DNA from: Taeniopygia guttata
Taxonomy: Eukaryota > Chordata > Aves > Passeriformes > Estrildidae
Assembly (NCBI RefSeq): GCF_048771995.1
Contig: NC_133030.1
Coordinates: 59,304,001 to 59,368,000 of the forward strand
Direction of reading: 5' to 3'
DNA: 64,000 bases
Part shown: one piece after another, positions 30,382-41,218 of the stretch
How the letters are laid out: each line of letters starts with the position of its first letter
Position numbering within the stretch: position 1 is the stretch's first letter
Notes under the pieces: model-generated
Seen by the model: only the letters and a program-made list of their open reading frames with translations
The model's database searches: none
Told to the model about the DNA's origin: nothing
Position numbers and translations under genes: made by a program

Positions 30382-30805
30382 CGGACCATGGCACTAAGTG
30401 CCACGTCCAGTCTATCTTAAACGGCTCCCGGGATGGTAACTCCACCGTCTCCCTGGACAGCCCATTCCAATGTTTAATCGCCCTTTCTGCGGAGAAATTC
30501 CTCCTAGTGTCCAACCTAAAGTTCCACTGGCGCAGCTTAACACTGTCCTCTGGTCCTGCCGCTGGTAGCCCGCGAGCAGAGCCCGACCCCCACCTGGCTA
30601 CAGCCTCCTTTCAGGGAGTCGCAGACAGCGACAAAGTCACACCCGAGTCTCCTTTTCTCCAGGAGAAACACTCCCAGCTCCCTCAAGCGCTCCCCATAGG
30701 ACTTTTGCTCCAGACCCTTTCCCTGCTCCGCTACCCTTCTCTGGACTCGCTCCAGCACTTCAATGACTTTCTTGAAGTTAGGGGCCCAGAAGCGGACACA
30801 GCAAA
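30382..30805 (-). mobile_element. CR1 LINE fragment within the MNAT1-SIX4 promoter gap
   Basis: The plus-strand blocks CTAAGTGCCACGTCCAGTCT, GGATGGTAACTCCACC, TCTCTGGACTCGCTCCAGCA and AGTTAGGGGCCCAGAAGCGG follow the complement of CR1 in order over about 420 bp. A possible remnant of the 3' end (CACAGAATCA) is at 30342, suggesting an internal loss. The insert is richer in G+C and CpG than other CR1 pieces here, as if it had long resided in an unmethylated island. A 381-codon plus-strand open frame (29679-30824) crosses it and MNAT1 exon 1 antisense; it is not a gene. Confidence 0.9.
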
Positions 30806-31150
30806 ACTCCCTCAGCCCCAGTAACGACAGCAGACAGCACCGGGAGCGCGTTAACCCTTTCCCTTCCCGGGAAAGCCGCAGGTGACGGGGCCGCCGCTCC
30901 CCGGGGGCTCCAGGTGGAGATGGGGGGGGGGGGGAGCGGAGAGAAGAGCGCGGCCGCTTGATTGACGGTTGCCATGGAGACGTCGTAGCCCCGCCCACCC
31001 GGCGCGCCGCAGCCAATGGGCGGGCGCGGCCGGGGCAGCGGTGGGCGGGGCCACATAGTCTTGCGGCGGGTGCGGGAGTCGCGGCGGGGGGAGCGGCGGA
31101 GCGCGGCCGGGATACAGCAGCGATCCCGGATGGTCACTGCGGGGCCGGGG

Positions 31151-31159
31151 GAAACCTGA
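31151..31159 (-). promoter_or_regulatory. Exact MEF3-type SIX binding site upstream of SIX4 start
   Basis: GAAACCTGA on the plus strand is TCAGGTTTC on the minus strand, the MEF3 site bound by SIX1 and SIX4 in muscle promoters. The following T extends the match to ATCAGGTTTC. It is 155 bp upstream of the SIX4 ATG, in the promoter or leader. Binding is inferred from the motif only. Confidence 0.55.
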
Positions 31160-31164
31160 TCGGC

Positions 31165-31313
31165 TAGAGCAGGAGGAGGAGAGAGATAGGAAGGGGGGAG
31201 AGGAGGAGAAGGGAACCTGGGGGGGGGGAGGGAGGAAGGAAGGAAAAAAGAAACCCCGCAAGGAAAAAAAAAAAAAACCAAAAAAAAAAAAGAAAAGGAA
31301 AACAAACCGAAAC
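31165..31313 (+). other. SIX4: SIX4 5' leader, purine-rich with A-rich end
   Basis: The bases before the SIX4 start are nearly all purine: first GGAGGA and AGAGAG repeats and a G run near 31221-31230, then A-rich sequence from about 31237 with runs of 14 and 12 A. Upstream ATG codons are absent from this stretch, so ribosomes should reach the SIX4 start. How much of it is transcribed is not known, because the start site is not visible. Confidence 0.5.
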
Positions 31314-32143
31314 ATGTCTTCTGCCTCCCCCGCCACGGACGACATCGTGATCGCGGTAGAGATCAAGGAGGAAAATGTAATGGAAATGCTCTCCGAAGCC
31401 CCCGACGGGCCCGCGCCGCCGCCCCCTCCCGCCGCTGCCCAGTTCCCCATGGAGCATGCAGGCTCCGCTGCCGCCGGCGAGGAGGGAGCCGCGGAACAGG
31501 TACTGCTCCATACGGAACTCCTGGCCAGGAATCACCACGCTGCCTCCTCTCCCTCATCTTCCTCTTCCTCCTCCTCCTCCTCCTCGCAGACCCCCCTGGC
31601 TTTCTCCCCGGACCACGTCGCCTGCGTGTGCGAGGCGCTGCAGCAAGGTGGGAACCTGGACCGCCTGGCCAGGTTCCTGTGGTCTTTGCCCCCGAGCGAT
31701 CTGCTACGTGGCAACGAGAGCCTGATGAAAGCCCGGGCGCTTGTGGCTTTTCACCAGGGCATCTACGCCGAGCTCTACAGCATCCTGGAGAGCCACAACT
31801 TCGATTCCTCCAACCACCCGCTGCTGCAGGAGCTCTGGTACAAAGCTCGCTACACCGAGGCGGAGCGAGCCCGGGGCAGACCCTTGGGGGCGGTGGACAA
31901 GTACAGGTTGCGGAGGAAATACCCCCTGCCCAGGACCATCTGGGACGGCGAGGAGACGGTCTACTGCTTCAAGGAGAAGTCCCGCAACGCGCTGAAGGAG
32001 CTCTACAAGCAGAACCGATACCCCTCGCCCGCCGAGAAGCGCAACCTGGCTAAGATCACCGGGCTGTCCCTCACCCAGGTCAGCAACTGGTTCAAGAACC
32101 GCAGGCAGCGGGACCGCAACCCTTCCGAGACCCAGTCCAAAAG
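31314..32143 (+). CDS. SIX4: SIX4 homeobox transcription factor, exon 1 (SIX domain and homeodomain)
   Basis: This exon encodes residues 1-276 plus two bases of codon 277. After an acidic and proline-rich N terminus with a sumoylation-type IKEE (17-20) comes an 11-serine run (81-91), where the human protein as I recall has polyalanine. The SIX domain spans about 94-207 ([20 protein letters not shown] is residues 101-120). The homeodomain follows at about 208-267, with recognition-helix segment [15 protein letters not shown]4 binds MEF3-type DNA with EYA cofactors in the nucleus and works with SIX1 in muscle, placode and kidney development. The ATG has an A at -3, and the first residues MSS resemble human SIX4. 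The donor GTGAGG begins at 32144. Exon and domain order match the three-exon vertebrate gene. Confidence 0.97.
31554..31586 (+). repeat. SIX4: Serine-coding TCC microsatellite in SIX4 exon 1
   Basis: Eleven consecutive serine codons (mostly TCC, then TCG) encode residues 81-91, just before the SIX domain. The (TCC)n core is prone to slippage, so length may vary between individuals or species. Confidence 0.9.
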
Positions 32144-33496
32144 GTGAGGGAAAACTTTTCCTCCCCGCCCCCTCTCCCGCCTGCCTTTCCCTCTCCCGGC
32201 TCTTTCTTCCCTTGCAAACATGGCGCTTACCTTCGGTGCGCCTCGTCCTCCCCTCCTTCCTCCTCCCCGCTCCCTCGTTCCCAACACACCCACCCGGCCC
32301 GGGCGTGCGAGGCGGCGCGGGGAAACTTCCCGGACCCGCCGCCCCGCGCTCCCGGGGGAGCTCCCGGCACGGGGGAGCCGCGGGGCGGACTCCCGGGAGG
32401 GGACGGGACGGGGGTGTTTGTTCCCCCCCGCTCCTTGTTTTTATTCAATTGTCGCGCCTGACAGAGTTAATCATTGACGGCCGGAGGACGCGCGGGGTCC
32501 CGGCGCTCCCTCTGTTTTGAAACCTGACTCGGGAGCGGGCCGGGCTCGGGTTTCAGCGGGGGAGCGGGGCCGGTTCCCGGGGCTCCCGGCCGCGCCGCGG
32601 GGCGGGAGAGCGGCCCCGGCCCCGCTCCGCCCGCGGCTCGGGCTCGGGCTCGGCTCCCCCCGCCCCGCGGCGGGGGCGCGGGCAGGTGGAGGTGACCTCC
32701 CCGCTCCCGCCCCCCGCCTTCCTCCGGGAAGCGACGGGAAGGGGGGAGAAAGCGCGGGGAGGAGGGGGGAGGAAGGCAGCGGGGAGAGAAGGAGGGAAAG
32801 CGGCCGGCGGAGGGGGCCCCAAGGCATTTCTCAACCAAGGGCGCGATTGTGCCGCCGCGGCCCCTCTCCGCGGGACACATCAAAGGGCGAGGGGGGAGGG
32901 AGGGGAGAGCGACCGAAAAATGCAGCCGAGGGCGGACCAGTCAGCGAAAAAACCCGGCGCAGCCCCGGGCGGAGGCACAAAGGCCGCCCCCCATCTCTCC
33001 GTCCCTCCCCCGGCCGCCCGGCACGGCCGGAGGTGCCTCCGCGGCACCGGGGGCAGCGCGGGCCGGGGTCTCCCCCTTCCCCCGGGCCGGGGGCGGCAGG
33101 CTGAGCCCGGAGGGTCCGGCGGCGCTTCCCGGCCTTGCCTCACCTCCCAGCGCTTTGCCAAATGGCCGCGGCCGGTCTCACACGTGTGGGCACCCCGGGC
33201 CGGCGGAGGGGGGCCCAGGCAGCCCCCTTCGGTCGCCGGGGTGGAGGAATTTATTTACAACTCCATAACCCAGTCTGTAAAGTTTCTCCTTTGGCGAGTG
33301 TTTAGTTTGATGTGTTCTAAGAAACCTCCTCCCTTGGCTTGAATGTTCTTTTAAAGTGCCTTGTAAAGGCAAAACACAGAAAAAAATTGTTCGTGGAAAC
33401 TCTCACATACTTGTGTTAAAGCAAGAAGTCCCCCTTGGTGCAGAGATCCTGGTGTGCCGTGGTAATGCAATGTCATCTCTCCATCTTTTCCCGCAG
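32144..33496 (+). other. SIX4: SIX4 intron 1, GC-rich CpG island
   Basis: The intron runs from donor GTGAGG at 32144 to an acceptor CCCGCAG ending at 33496. From 32144 to about 33240 it is extremely GC- and CpG-rich, continuing the promoter island; the last 250 bp become AT-rich. Many long open frames on both strands here are a by-product of the low stop-codon density. An exact SIX/MEF3 site sits at 32519-32527. Confidence 0.9.
32519..32527 (-). promoter_or_regulatory. Exact MEF3-type SIX site in SIX4 intron 1
   Basis: GAAACCTGA (minus strand TCAGGTTTC) occurs inside otherwise GC-dominated intron sequence, where an AT-containing 9-mer is less expected by chance. It has the same orientation as the site at 31151, 1.37 kb away. 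Confidence 0.45.
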
Positions 33497-34185
33497 CGAG
33501 TCAGATGGCAACCCTAGCACAGAAGATGAATCCAGTAAGGGGCGGGAGGATTTATCTCCCCATCCACTCTCCAGCTCATCAGACGGCGTTACCAGCCTCA
33601 GCCTTCCCGGGCACATGGAGCCTGTCTACATGCAGCAGCTTGGAAACACTAAAATAGCCTTGAGCTCGTCTGGTGTCTTGTTGAATGGGAACCTCATGCC
33701 TGCCAGTACCTCTCCTGTCTTCCTCAATGGTAGCTCATTTCTTCAGGGACCCAACAGTGTCATACTCAATGGACTCAGTGTGGGCACTTCGCAGACTGTT
33801 ACCTTAAATTCGCCCAAAACTGCGACGAGTGTTGTGAGCAATGGGGTGTCCATCACTGACATACTGTCGTCATCGTCGTCAGAAGATGTTAAAGACTTCA
33901 AACTCCTTCAGGCTTCGGTCCCCAATGCCACAGCAGCCTTCAGCCCTAGCAACATCCCAGTCACTTTCCCAGGATTGATACCGAGCTCAGAGGTGAAAAG
34001 GGAAGGCGTAGAAACTGCTGCTTCCCAGGATGGAGGCTCCGTAGTTACTTTTACTGCTCCTGTCCAAATAAACCAGTATGGCATTGTCCAGATCCCCAAT
34101 TCAGGAACAAATGGCCAGCTGCTGAATGGAAGCATTGGTTTCTCTTCTCTGCAGCTGCCTCCAGTTTCTGTGGCAGCTTCACAAG
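33497..34185 (+). CDS. SIX4: SIX4 exon 2 (transactivation region)
   Basis: The exon completes Ser277 and encodes residues 278-506 plus one base of Gly507. It matches the vertebrate SIX4 C-terminal region: SESDGNPSTEDESSKG after the homeodomain, MEPVYMQQLGNTKIALSSSG, SPVFLNGSSF and a conserved GSVVTFTAPVQINQYGIVQI block. It is rich in Ser, Asn and Gly and acts in transcriptional activation, with no folded domain expected. A sumoylation-type VKRE is at 443-446. The donor GTAAAAG starts at 34186 after CAA G. The frame stays open 20 more codons into the intron, to a stop at 34245-34247, so intron retention would yield a shortened protein. Confidence 0.96.
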
Positions 34186-36572
34186 GTAAAAGCTTTGCCT
34201 CTTGCAGCAAGAGGTATGAGAAAAAAATTGGAATCAGGCACACTTAGCATTTTAGAAGCTGTGATCCTTTTCTTCCAAGGTATCAACATAGTGTCTCAGC
34301 CATAGCCACACACAGAACAGATACTGTTTGCCTCCCTTTATAGTGGGTTATGCTCGTGGGCAGACTGTTAGATGAAGCTGAGCACCTCTGTTAAGAGCAT
34401 GGAAGGTCTGGTAATTTACACCCCTTTCATCTCATGCTGTTCACAGAAGTCTGTGATAAGGAGTCTTCAGAAATATCTGTAAATGTTATATGTTTCAGTA
34501 ATTCAAAATATTCCCCATTTGCCACTGAATTGTTTTAATGAGAAGGTTCATAAAAATGAATATTATAGCAGCTGGAAATTGTTACCGTTCTTCTTGTGGT
34601 GGTTGTTTCGGTTTTTTTGTTTACTTAACAAAGGCATTTCACAAAAATACACTTTGAATTACTGTAGACACAACAAGACCAAGCAGTTGCTTGTACATTT
34701 TCTGTTCCATAATTAAGAAAGATTAAACTTGAGGGAAATAATAGAAGTAAGCACTAGCTCGTAGATATAAAATGTGAGGCTCTTTGGATAAAACTGCCCT
34801 CAGTCCAAGGGAAATATGTCATGACAGGTTCATGTGCCAAGTGTGCAGGCTCCTCCCCAAGTTTGCTTTAGAGTTGGTCTTAACATACCATAGTCTGAAT
34901 CTTGCAGCTGGCCAGGAAGAATCCCAGGGGGCACAAACCCGGTTCTGGATCCCTTTTTTGAAGCAGATCAGTTAAAAAGCACAGTTGAACATCTTTGGTA
35001 CTCATTGGCCACTTTATCTTTGATTATGAAAATTATTAAACTGGAATGATTCTCCCTGGTTTCAGGAGCTGCAATAATAATAATAATAATATAATGAAAG
35101 TCAAATTTTGCTCATATGCTTCTTTGATTTTAATGTGTTTAGGGTGTGAATTGTTCTTGCTGAAGCACAGGGAGAAACACTCAAGCTGTGCAACCACATT
35201 TCAAATGGGTGCACAATTATAAGGTCCTAAAATGTGGCACTCACAGGCACTGGAAGTTATTGGCACATAGTTTAAGCAAGATTAAAGAGGGAAGACATTT
35301 AGTCTGAATACCACCTGTAATTACTAAAGCCACTTAATCCACATGCTTCAAGGCATAAACTAACAGCCAGCAAAGGTGAGAAAGTTCTGTCCTTTTAAGT
35401 ATTGTAGGACTATTGTATTTGAAAATCCTAAGATTCATAATAAGTTCTTCTCTGACCATTTTTCCCATTGTTAAAAATACTGATTGCCTACTGGAGAGTG
35501 ATCCACCATATCTTTGATGCAGGGAAAAGTTCTGGTTGTCTTGGATGTATAGCTGGCTGCCTATTCCAAGTGAAGCATGCTGCAGGCTATTTCAAGTAAG
35601 CCAGTAAATAGCACTGACAAGTAACTTCAAGTTACCTGGCTTTATTATTCTTGTTTACTTGTATGCATACCAAAAAATCATAATCGATTAACTGAAATTA
35701 ATAGTGAAGTAAAATAAAAAATTATCTTTGGTGCTATTCTAAAATATTCAGCTGTGTCTAACTGTAATCTCTTATAATTAAACTGCTTTTGAGAAAGAGA
35801 GGTGTTGCAAGTGGGACTCAGTCCCAAGAGCCAGTATTTCTTATTTTAGGAATTACCATAATGACAACTGACATGGCAAGTCCAGTGAAAACAACTTCAG
35901 GTCATCTCTGGCCACCTCTCCTTGCTTTGGCTCACTACAACATCACACGAGCAGTGCCACGGCTTTCAGCAAGGGCAGGCAGTGCTGGGTGACTTTGCAC
36001 AGCGTGGTGGATGTGGTAGGATTAGGATTTTAGAAAAACACAATAAAGCAAGGTGGAAGGGAATAGAGCTGTGTGCTTGAGGATTACCTGTTTAGACCAA
36101 TAGAAATTACTGGTTTTTCGTGTTTTCTGTGTGGGTTGGCTTGGGTAGGTTCTCCCCAGCAGTGGTGGATTTCATGTGACGTGTCTCCAGTTCCCACACG
36201 CAAGCTGTAGTCTGTCACTGAACTATCTTTAATAGCTTTTCATGCTTCTATTCTTAGATGGAAATTGAGTGGTGGCAACTAGTGAAGGCCAAAGCACATT
36301 CATTTTAGTCACATGGCTGGGGACTGTTTGCTCCTTAATGAGAGTCTGAAAGATACCTAATCTAATATATCAGAAACTTCTCTTTTTTTAATCTTCTAGA
36401 AGTAACTTCTATTAACAGCATTGATTTCTTTACACCAAGACAAAAATTGCTTCACAGTGTTACATGAAATATTAGTGTATGTGTATACTGCAAAGGTAAA
36501 AAAGACCAGGACTGCATAACTCTCTGCCAGCTGTAATCTCTCTTTTCTTTTCTTTTTCTTCCCTTTCCCTAG
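34186..36572 (+). other. SIX4: SIX4 intron 2
   Basis: The intron runs from GTAAAAG at 34186 to an acceptor with a strong pyrimidine tract (TCTTTTCTTTTTCTTCCC and on) ending CCCTAG at 36572. It is AT-rich and holds an (AAT)n microsatellite at 35073-35090. I see no other gene or identifiable mobile element in it. Confidence 0.92.
35073..35090. repeat. (AAT)6 microsatellite in SIX4 intron 2
   Basis: Six uninterrupted AAT units. Likely to vary in length. Confidence 0.9.
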
Positions 36573-37369
36573 GTAATGTTTCTGCAAACCCCAGCACATC
36601 TGATGGAGGAACTTTTACAACTGAATCTTCAACAGTGCAGCAAGGAAAGGTTTTCTTCAGCCCCCTCACTCCGAGTGCAGTGGTTTATACCGTTCCAAAT
36701 TCGGGCCAGGCAGTAGGATCTGTCAAGCAAGAAGGACTGGAAAGAAGCCTGGTGTTTTCTCAGTTGATGCCAGTCAGTCAGAACACGCAACTGAACGTCA
36801 ACATGTCTTCTGAAAATATATCCAGTGCAGGACTCCAGTCCCTGGCCTCCTCGTTAGTGAATGTAACGCCCTCACATAATTTTTCCCTCACTCCACCAAC
36901 TCTTTTAAATGCTGCAGAACTGAGCTCTGGTATCTCAGAGAGCCAGTCCATGTCTTCACCCGTGACCAGTACCTCTACAGTGATATCAATCAGCAACACT
37001 AACTATGCAACCCTTCAGAACTGTCCCCTCATCACCAGTCAGGATCTGTTGTCCATTTCCACAGCTCAGCCTGTGCTTGGAGAAATCGTTTCGACAAGTG
37101 GAGACCGTGTCAGCCACCCCCCTGCACAAGTGCACCAGGATTTTGGCAGAGAGCACAGGTTGGTTCTGCAAGCCGTACCCGATGTCAAAGAGAATTTCTT
37201 ACCTAATTCTGAGAGTAAGTCAACTGGCAATTTAATGATGCTGGATTCCAAATCTAAGTATGTTATGAGTAACATGGTTGACACGGTATGTGAAGAACTG
37301 GAAACGGACAAAAAAGAACTTGCCAAACTGCAGACAGTTCAAATGGATGAAGTTATGCAAGACTTGTAA
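36573..37369 (+). CDS. SIX4: SIX4 exon 3 (C-terminal coding exon and stop)
   Basis: The exon completes Gly507 and encodes residues 508-771, ending with TAA at 37367-37369. It matches the vertebrate SIX4 tail: TVQQGKVF, SAVVYTVPNSGQAVGSVKQE, GLERSLVFSQLMPVSQN, SNTNYATLQNC and the very C terminus DTVCEELETDKKELAKLQTV then QMDEVMQDL. A sumoylation-type VKQE is at 557-560. The end is acidic with a leucine heptad-like stretch, part of the activation region. Total length of 771 residues compares with 781 in human as I recall it, so the gene is complete. No frameshift or premature stop is seen in any of the three exons. Confidence 0.97.
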
Positions 37370-38555
37370 CTTCTTTCTTTTCTTGCTTTCTGTTTTAATA
37401 GATAAGTCTCCTGTTGAGGCCCTAACAAACACCTAGTGGGGTGTTTGTGGGGTTTTTTTTGTTTGGTGGGGTTTTTTTCATTTAAAGAAACCAGAAGAAC
37501 GTTTAAGTGGTCTGAATCAATGTACAGAGGAATCTCCAGCAATGGAATTAGTTTGCCACACTTAGTTTGCATGCAGTATTCTCTTTTAAGCAAATTAAAG
37601 GAGAAAGGAAATGGCCAGGGCAAGTACTGAGGAATGGGTACATGTTTGGCTACCAGATACTACCCTGAAAATTTAACTAGACTCTCCATAGTACAACATA
37701 CTCTTAACAGTAAGTATACACTCCTAGTTTCAAACCGAAAACAAAAATCTCACTCCAAAATGGTAGAAACAATGCAGACATGTTTTTTCTGTTTACTTCC
37801 AGTCCATGGGCATTGAGAGATTTCTAAGGCACTCTAGACGATACCTCTCTGACTACTTTTATGTTGTTTGAGGTTAAGAAACAAAACAAAATCTTAATAT
37901 TGTTACTGGTTTGTTTGCTTTTTTTCCAGCAGACTTACATTTAAACCAAAAGTCTCACATCAATCATGTACAGGTTTCTAAATGCTACAGCTAGCATTTT
38001 GTCAGTGCACCAGAAAAAAGCATCATTTGAAACTCTAATTATGCAATTCAGAAGCTTTCTATCCAGTGTGAATGTAAATATTGTTTCAGTTCTTATAAAG
38101 GAGACTTTTTTTTTAATTAGTACAATGGATTTTATTTATGGTTTATGTTCCCTTTCACCTTAGACATAATGCATTGAAAAGGAAAACGTTTTCTGGCTGT
38201 TTAATTTATTTTATTGTTTGAGCAGGAAGTAAGCGTAGTTATTTCTGACAAGGTTTTACTTTTTTGTAGTTTTTTTCAAGCAATAGACTGTAAAAGTAAA
38301 ATGTTAATCACACTGAAACTAGAAAATTAATTCCCAGTCTCACAAACCCAGGAGGTCACTGTTTCTACCCCCTCTGTCTTTGTGTTCAGGGGTTTTTTTT
38401 TTTGTTTGTTTTGTTAGTAATTTGCGATTTAGTTGAACTCTTTTGTGTATTTTTTACAGAATTCCACGTGCCTTTCTTCCTAGTGGCCTTATCTTTGTTA
38501 CTAAAGCACAGTGGCCGGAGGAATAAAAACACTGATTTGCAAATATCCGTCCTCA

Positions 38556-38620
38556 GGGCCAAATCCTGATGCCTTACTTATGCAAGTAGACCCACTGCTT
38601 GCACGAGTAAGAGAAGGTTT
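38556..38620. mobile_element. Decayed palindromic MITE-like element
   Basis: It starts GGGCCAAATCCTGATGCC and contains arms CTTACTTATGCAAG (38573-38586) and CTTGCACGAGTAAG (38598-38611), which pair with two mismatches around CCCACTG. From memory, sequences with a GGGCCAAATCCTG end and a palindromic body are an ancient, widely dispersed family in reptiles and birds; I do not give it a name. Confidence 0.5.
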
Positions 38621-40410
38621 AAGAGTCTTCTGGACCTCATGGGTGACATTTCCTGGCAGTACAGAGAGCCAAGGATGGCTCCTTCTGCCCCACATCAGCA
38701 GGACAGGAGGGGTCCAACCACAGGGTTGTGCCGAGGGGAAGCTCTTGGCTCCGTGGGATGAGCAGGAGATGTTGGATGGGCAGGCCAAGGAAGGGAACCC
38801 CATGTTTGGGACAGCTTCAGCTGCTGCTCGGGCATTGCCTCCATCCAGGAGTGCAGCTGAGTGTGTATTTATATATATCCTCCCAGGAGAAGCAGCCTGG
38901 GGGCTGTGGTGGGAGCTGCAGCAGCCGTGGTCCGTGCCTGGCTGGGGAATGGTGTCCACACCTTTCTCCCTGGGCACAGCAGAAGCAGTTGGGCTCTGGG
39001 CAGGTGGAACAGATCTTAACCTTTCCTCCAGAGGAGTTTTTGTAGCATGGAAAAGCACATCCTTAAAGCTTTAAAATAATAAGAAGAATTCAGATGTACA
39101 AAAGTGACATGCTGTTAATCCTGGTGGGTTTGGTTTTGTTATATTTTATCCTAAAGTGAATATATACAGCAACTAAAGCATGTGTTTATCCTCATCAGGG
39201 GCCTGGTCTGAAGCTTTTGGAAGGCAATGGGAAATGTTTTCATAAGCTTCTGTGGGCTCTGAATCAGGCTCAGGACAGACCAAGATCATTTGTAAAGGAC
39301 AAAAAAAAAATGAAAAGGAAAGATAATTAAGGTAGCATATCCCAGTGTGTTGGTCTTGATTTTTACTGGTTCCATGGAAAGCTTTTGGGGAATTAAGGTT
39401 TTTCTGTGCGCCGTGGGCACGGCATCAGCATTCTCGTTGTAGTTTTGCACTATATTGCGTATTTTGCAAGGTTTTCTGTGGAACCTCGAGGCTGAGCTCT
39501 GTTGGTGTGCAGTGGGGTCCGTGCTGTGAGCCAGGGCTGCAGGGAAGAGGGCAGGAAAAGGGAAGAACGAGTGTGCAAGGGGAGCACTTGCAGAGTACAG
39601 AGTCTTGTACAGAGCCGCTGACGCTCTGCAGGCAGGAGCAGCCCATCAGAGTTGGCTGTCCCCATGTGCTCCCAGGCAAACAGGGTGTTTGAGGCAAGTG
39701 CTTTAAAGCAGAGATTATCACAGGCAGGACATGGAGCTGTATGTTCCCCTGGCACAACTTTCCCTGACGTTCCCAGGAGCTCCGCGTGAGCAGGGAATTG
39801 GATAGTCCAGAGTTCTCCTAACCCTCCGCTTGTTTATCTGTTTGCTGGGCCCCAGCATGAGCAATCTGTTTCCCACCTCTTCTTCACCCATGTAACTAAG
39901 ATGGTGATGACAGTAGCTGTATGTGCTTTGCATGGAATCATTCAGCCATTTGGAAAATTAGAAATACCCCATATCGCTGTCATTTTAATGGAGAATGTGT
40001 ACTTGGCTCTGAAGGAGTTGATGGTGGATTAACATTTGGTCTGTGAAGCTCAGACTATATTTGGAGGCAAGCTAGGGAATATTTCAGAGCAGTTGTTGGT
40101 GTGATCATCTCTCATAACTGAAGAGACTGTGGTGTTACAATAGTACCTGTTACTTTATTTTTAATTTTTCCTTCTTTGCGTTCATTGTGTTACTGAGGCT
40201 CTGAATTCTGTGGCTTTGCAGCACAGTTGATGTGAAAAACTGTGTATGTTGTTACAGTGGCACGTTTCTTGGAGTGTCTGGTACTTCTAATAGGAGACTT
40301 CCCACTCTGCAGTGGGAGTGGAGGATGTACATAAAAGCAGTGTTTTGGGACAAAGTGAGATTAATCTATTCTAGTCTTCCAGATATCGAGTAACTTCCTA
40401 TTATCTTTTA

Positions 40411-40435
40411 CTCTTTCTTTCTTTCTTTCTTTCTC
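40411..40435. repeat. (CTTT)n microsatellite in SIX4 3'UTR
   Basis: Five to six CTTT units in a row. Likely variable in length. Confidence 0.9.
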
Positions 40436-40662
40436 ACATTGAAAATAAGTGTCATTCCCTCCAGATAATGTAGTTATAACCTCATGTTTTCTGCAGGTAC
40501 ATATGCACAATATAAAGACTCATTGCACGGTACAGTGTGTTTAAAATAGAAATTTAAATAAGTAGTTTTATTCCTTACAAGGGTAAGTTTTTATTTTGTG
40601 GCCCTCAGGCAGGCAAGCTCACTGCTCTCAATAGACAGTACTCAAAGCCCCAAAAAGTGTCC

Positions 40663-40725
40663 AGGGCCAGATCTTTGGCTGCTGTAAATAAGGCATTGCT
40701 CCACTGACTCCCAAACCAAGGATTT
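40663..40725. mobile_element. Decayed palindromic MITE-like element
   Basis: It reads GGGCCAGATCTTTGGCTG, CTGTAAATAAGG, then GCTCCACTGACTCCC, ending in CCAAGGATTTTTACG. Its first half matches a GGGCCAGATCCT-type terminus and the middle resembles the centre of the related copy at 41219-41298. Confidence 0.45.
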
Positions 40726-41218
40726 TTACGTGGTGTTTAGGGGATTTGGATGCTGGTCTCCCACACATGGGAAGGCAGTGAGTGTCCAGGCCCCACAGAC
40801 AGCCCTTATTATCACATCCTGTTGTTTAAATGGAAGGTATGTCTACCTGGCATACACATTCCTTCTCTTCCCTCCCTCCCTGTTATGGATGAGAGTAAAG
40901 GATCATTTCAACTCCACATATGTTTGTAACTTCTAAGTCCACTGGAAATCTTACAGAAAACATTGCCAAATTCTACTGCTTTACTAGTCCCAGACTCAGC
41001 TTTGAAAAATACGCCTAAGGAAATTCTTATAAAGCACGATGTTAAAAACCCCTCTCTTCTTTACTACTTTTCATTAAAGCTGCCTCTGTTTCACCCAGAG
41101 TTTTGCAGAAAACCAGAAACACGATTAATTGAATGCTCTGTGTGGACTATTTGCAGCATTATCCCTGTGGTCTTAACCTGCAAGGACATTTCAGCAATGT
41201 AAATCACAGATATCTATT

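Noticed and set aside
32467-33342. Several long frames on both strands in SIX4 intron 1
   Set aside because: CpG-island composition with few stops; no homology recognised and they overlap each other.
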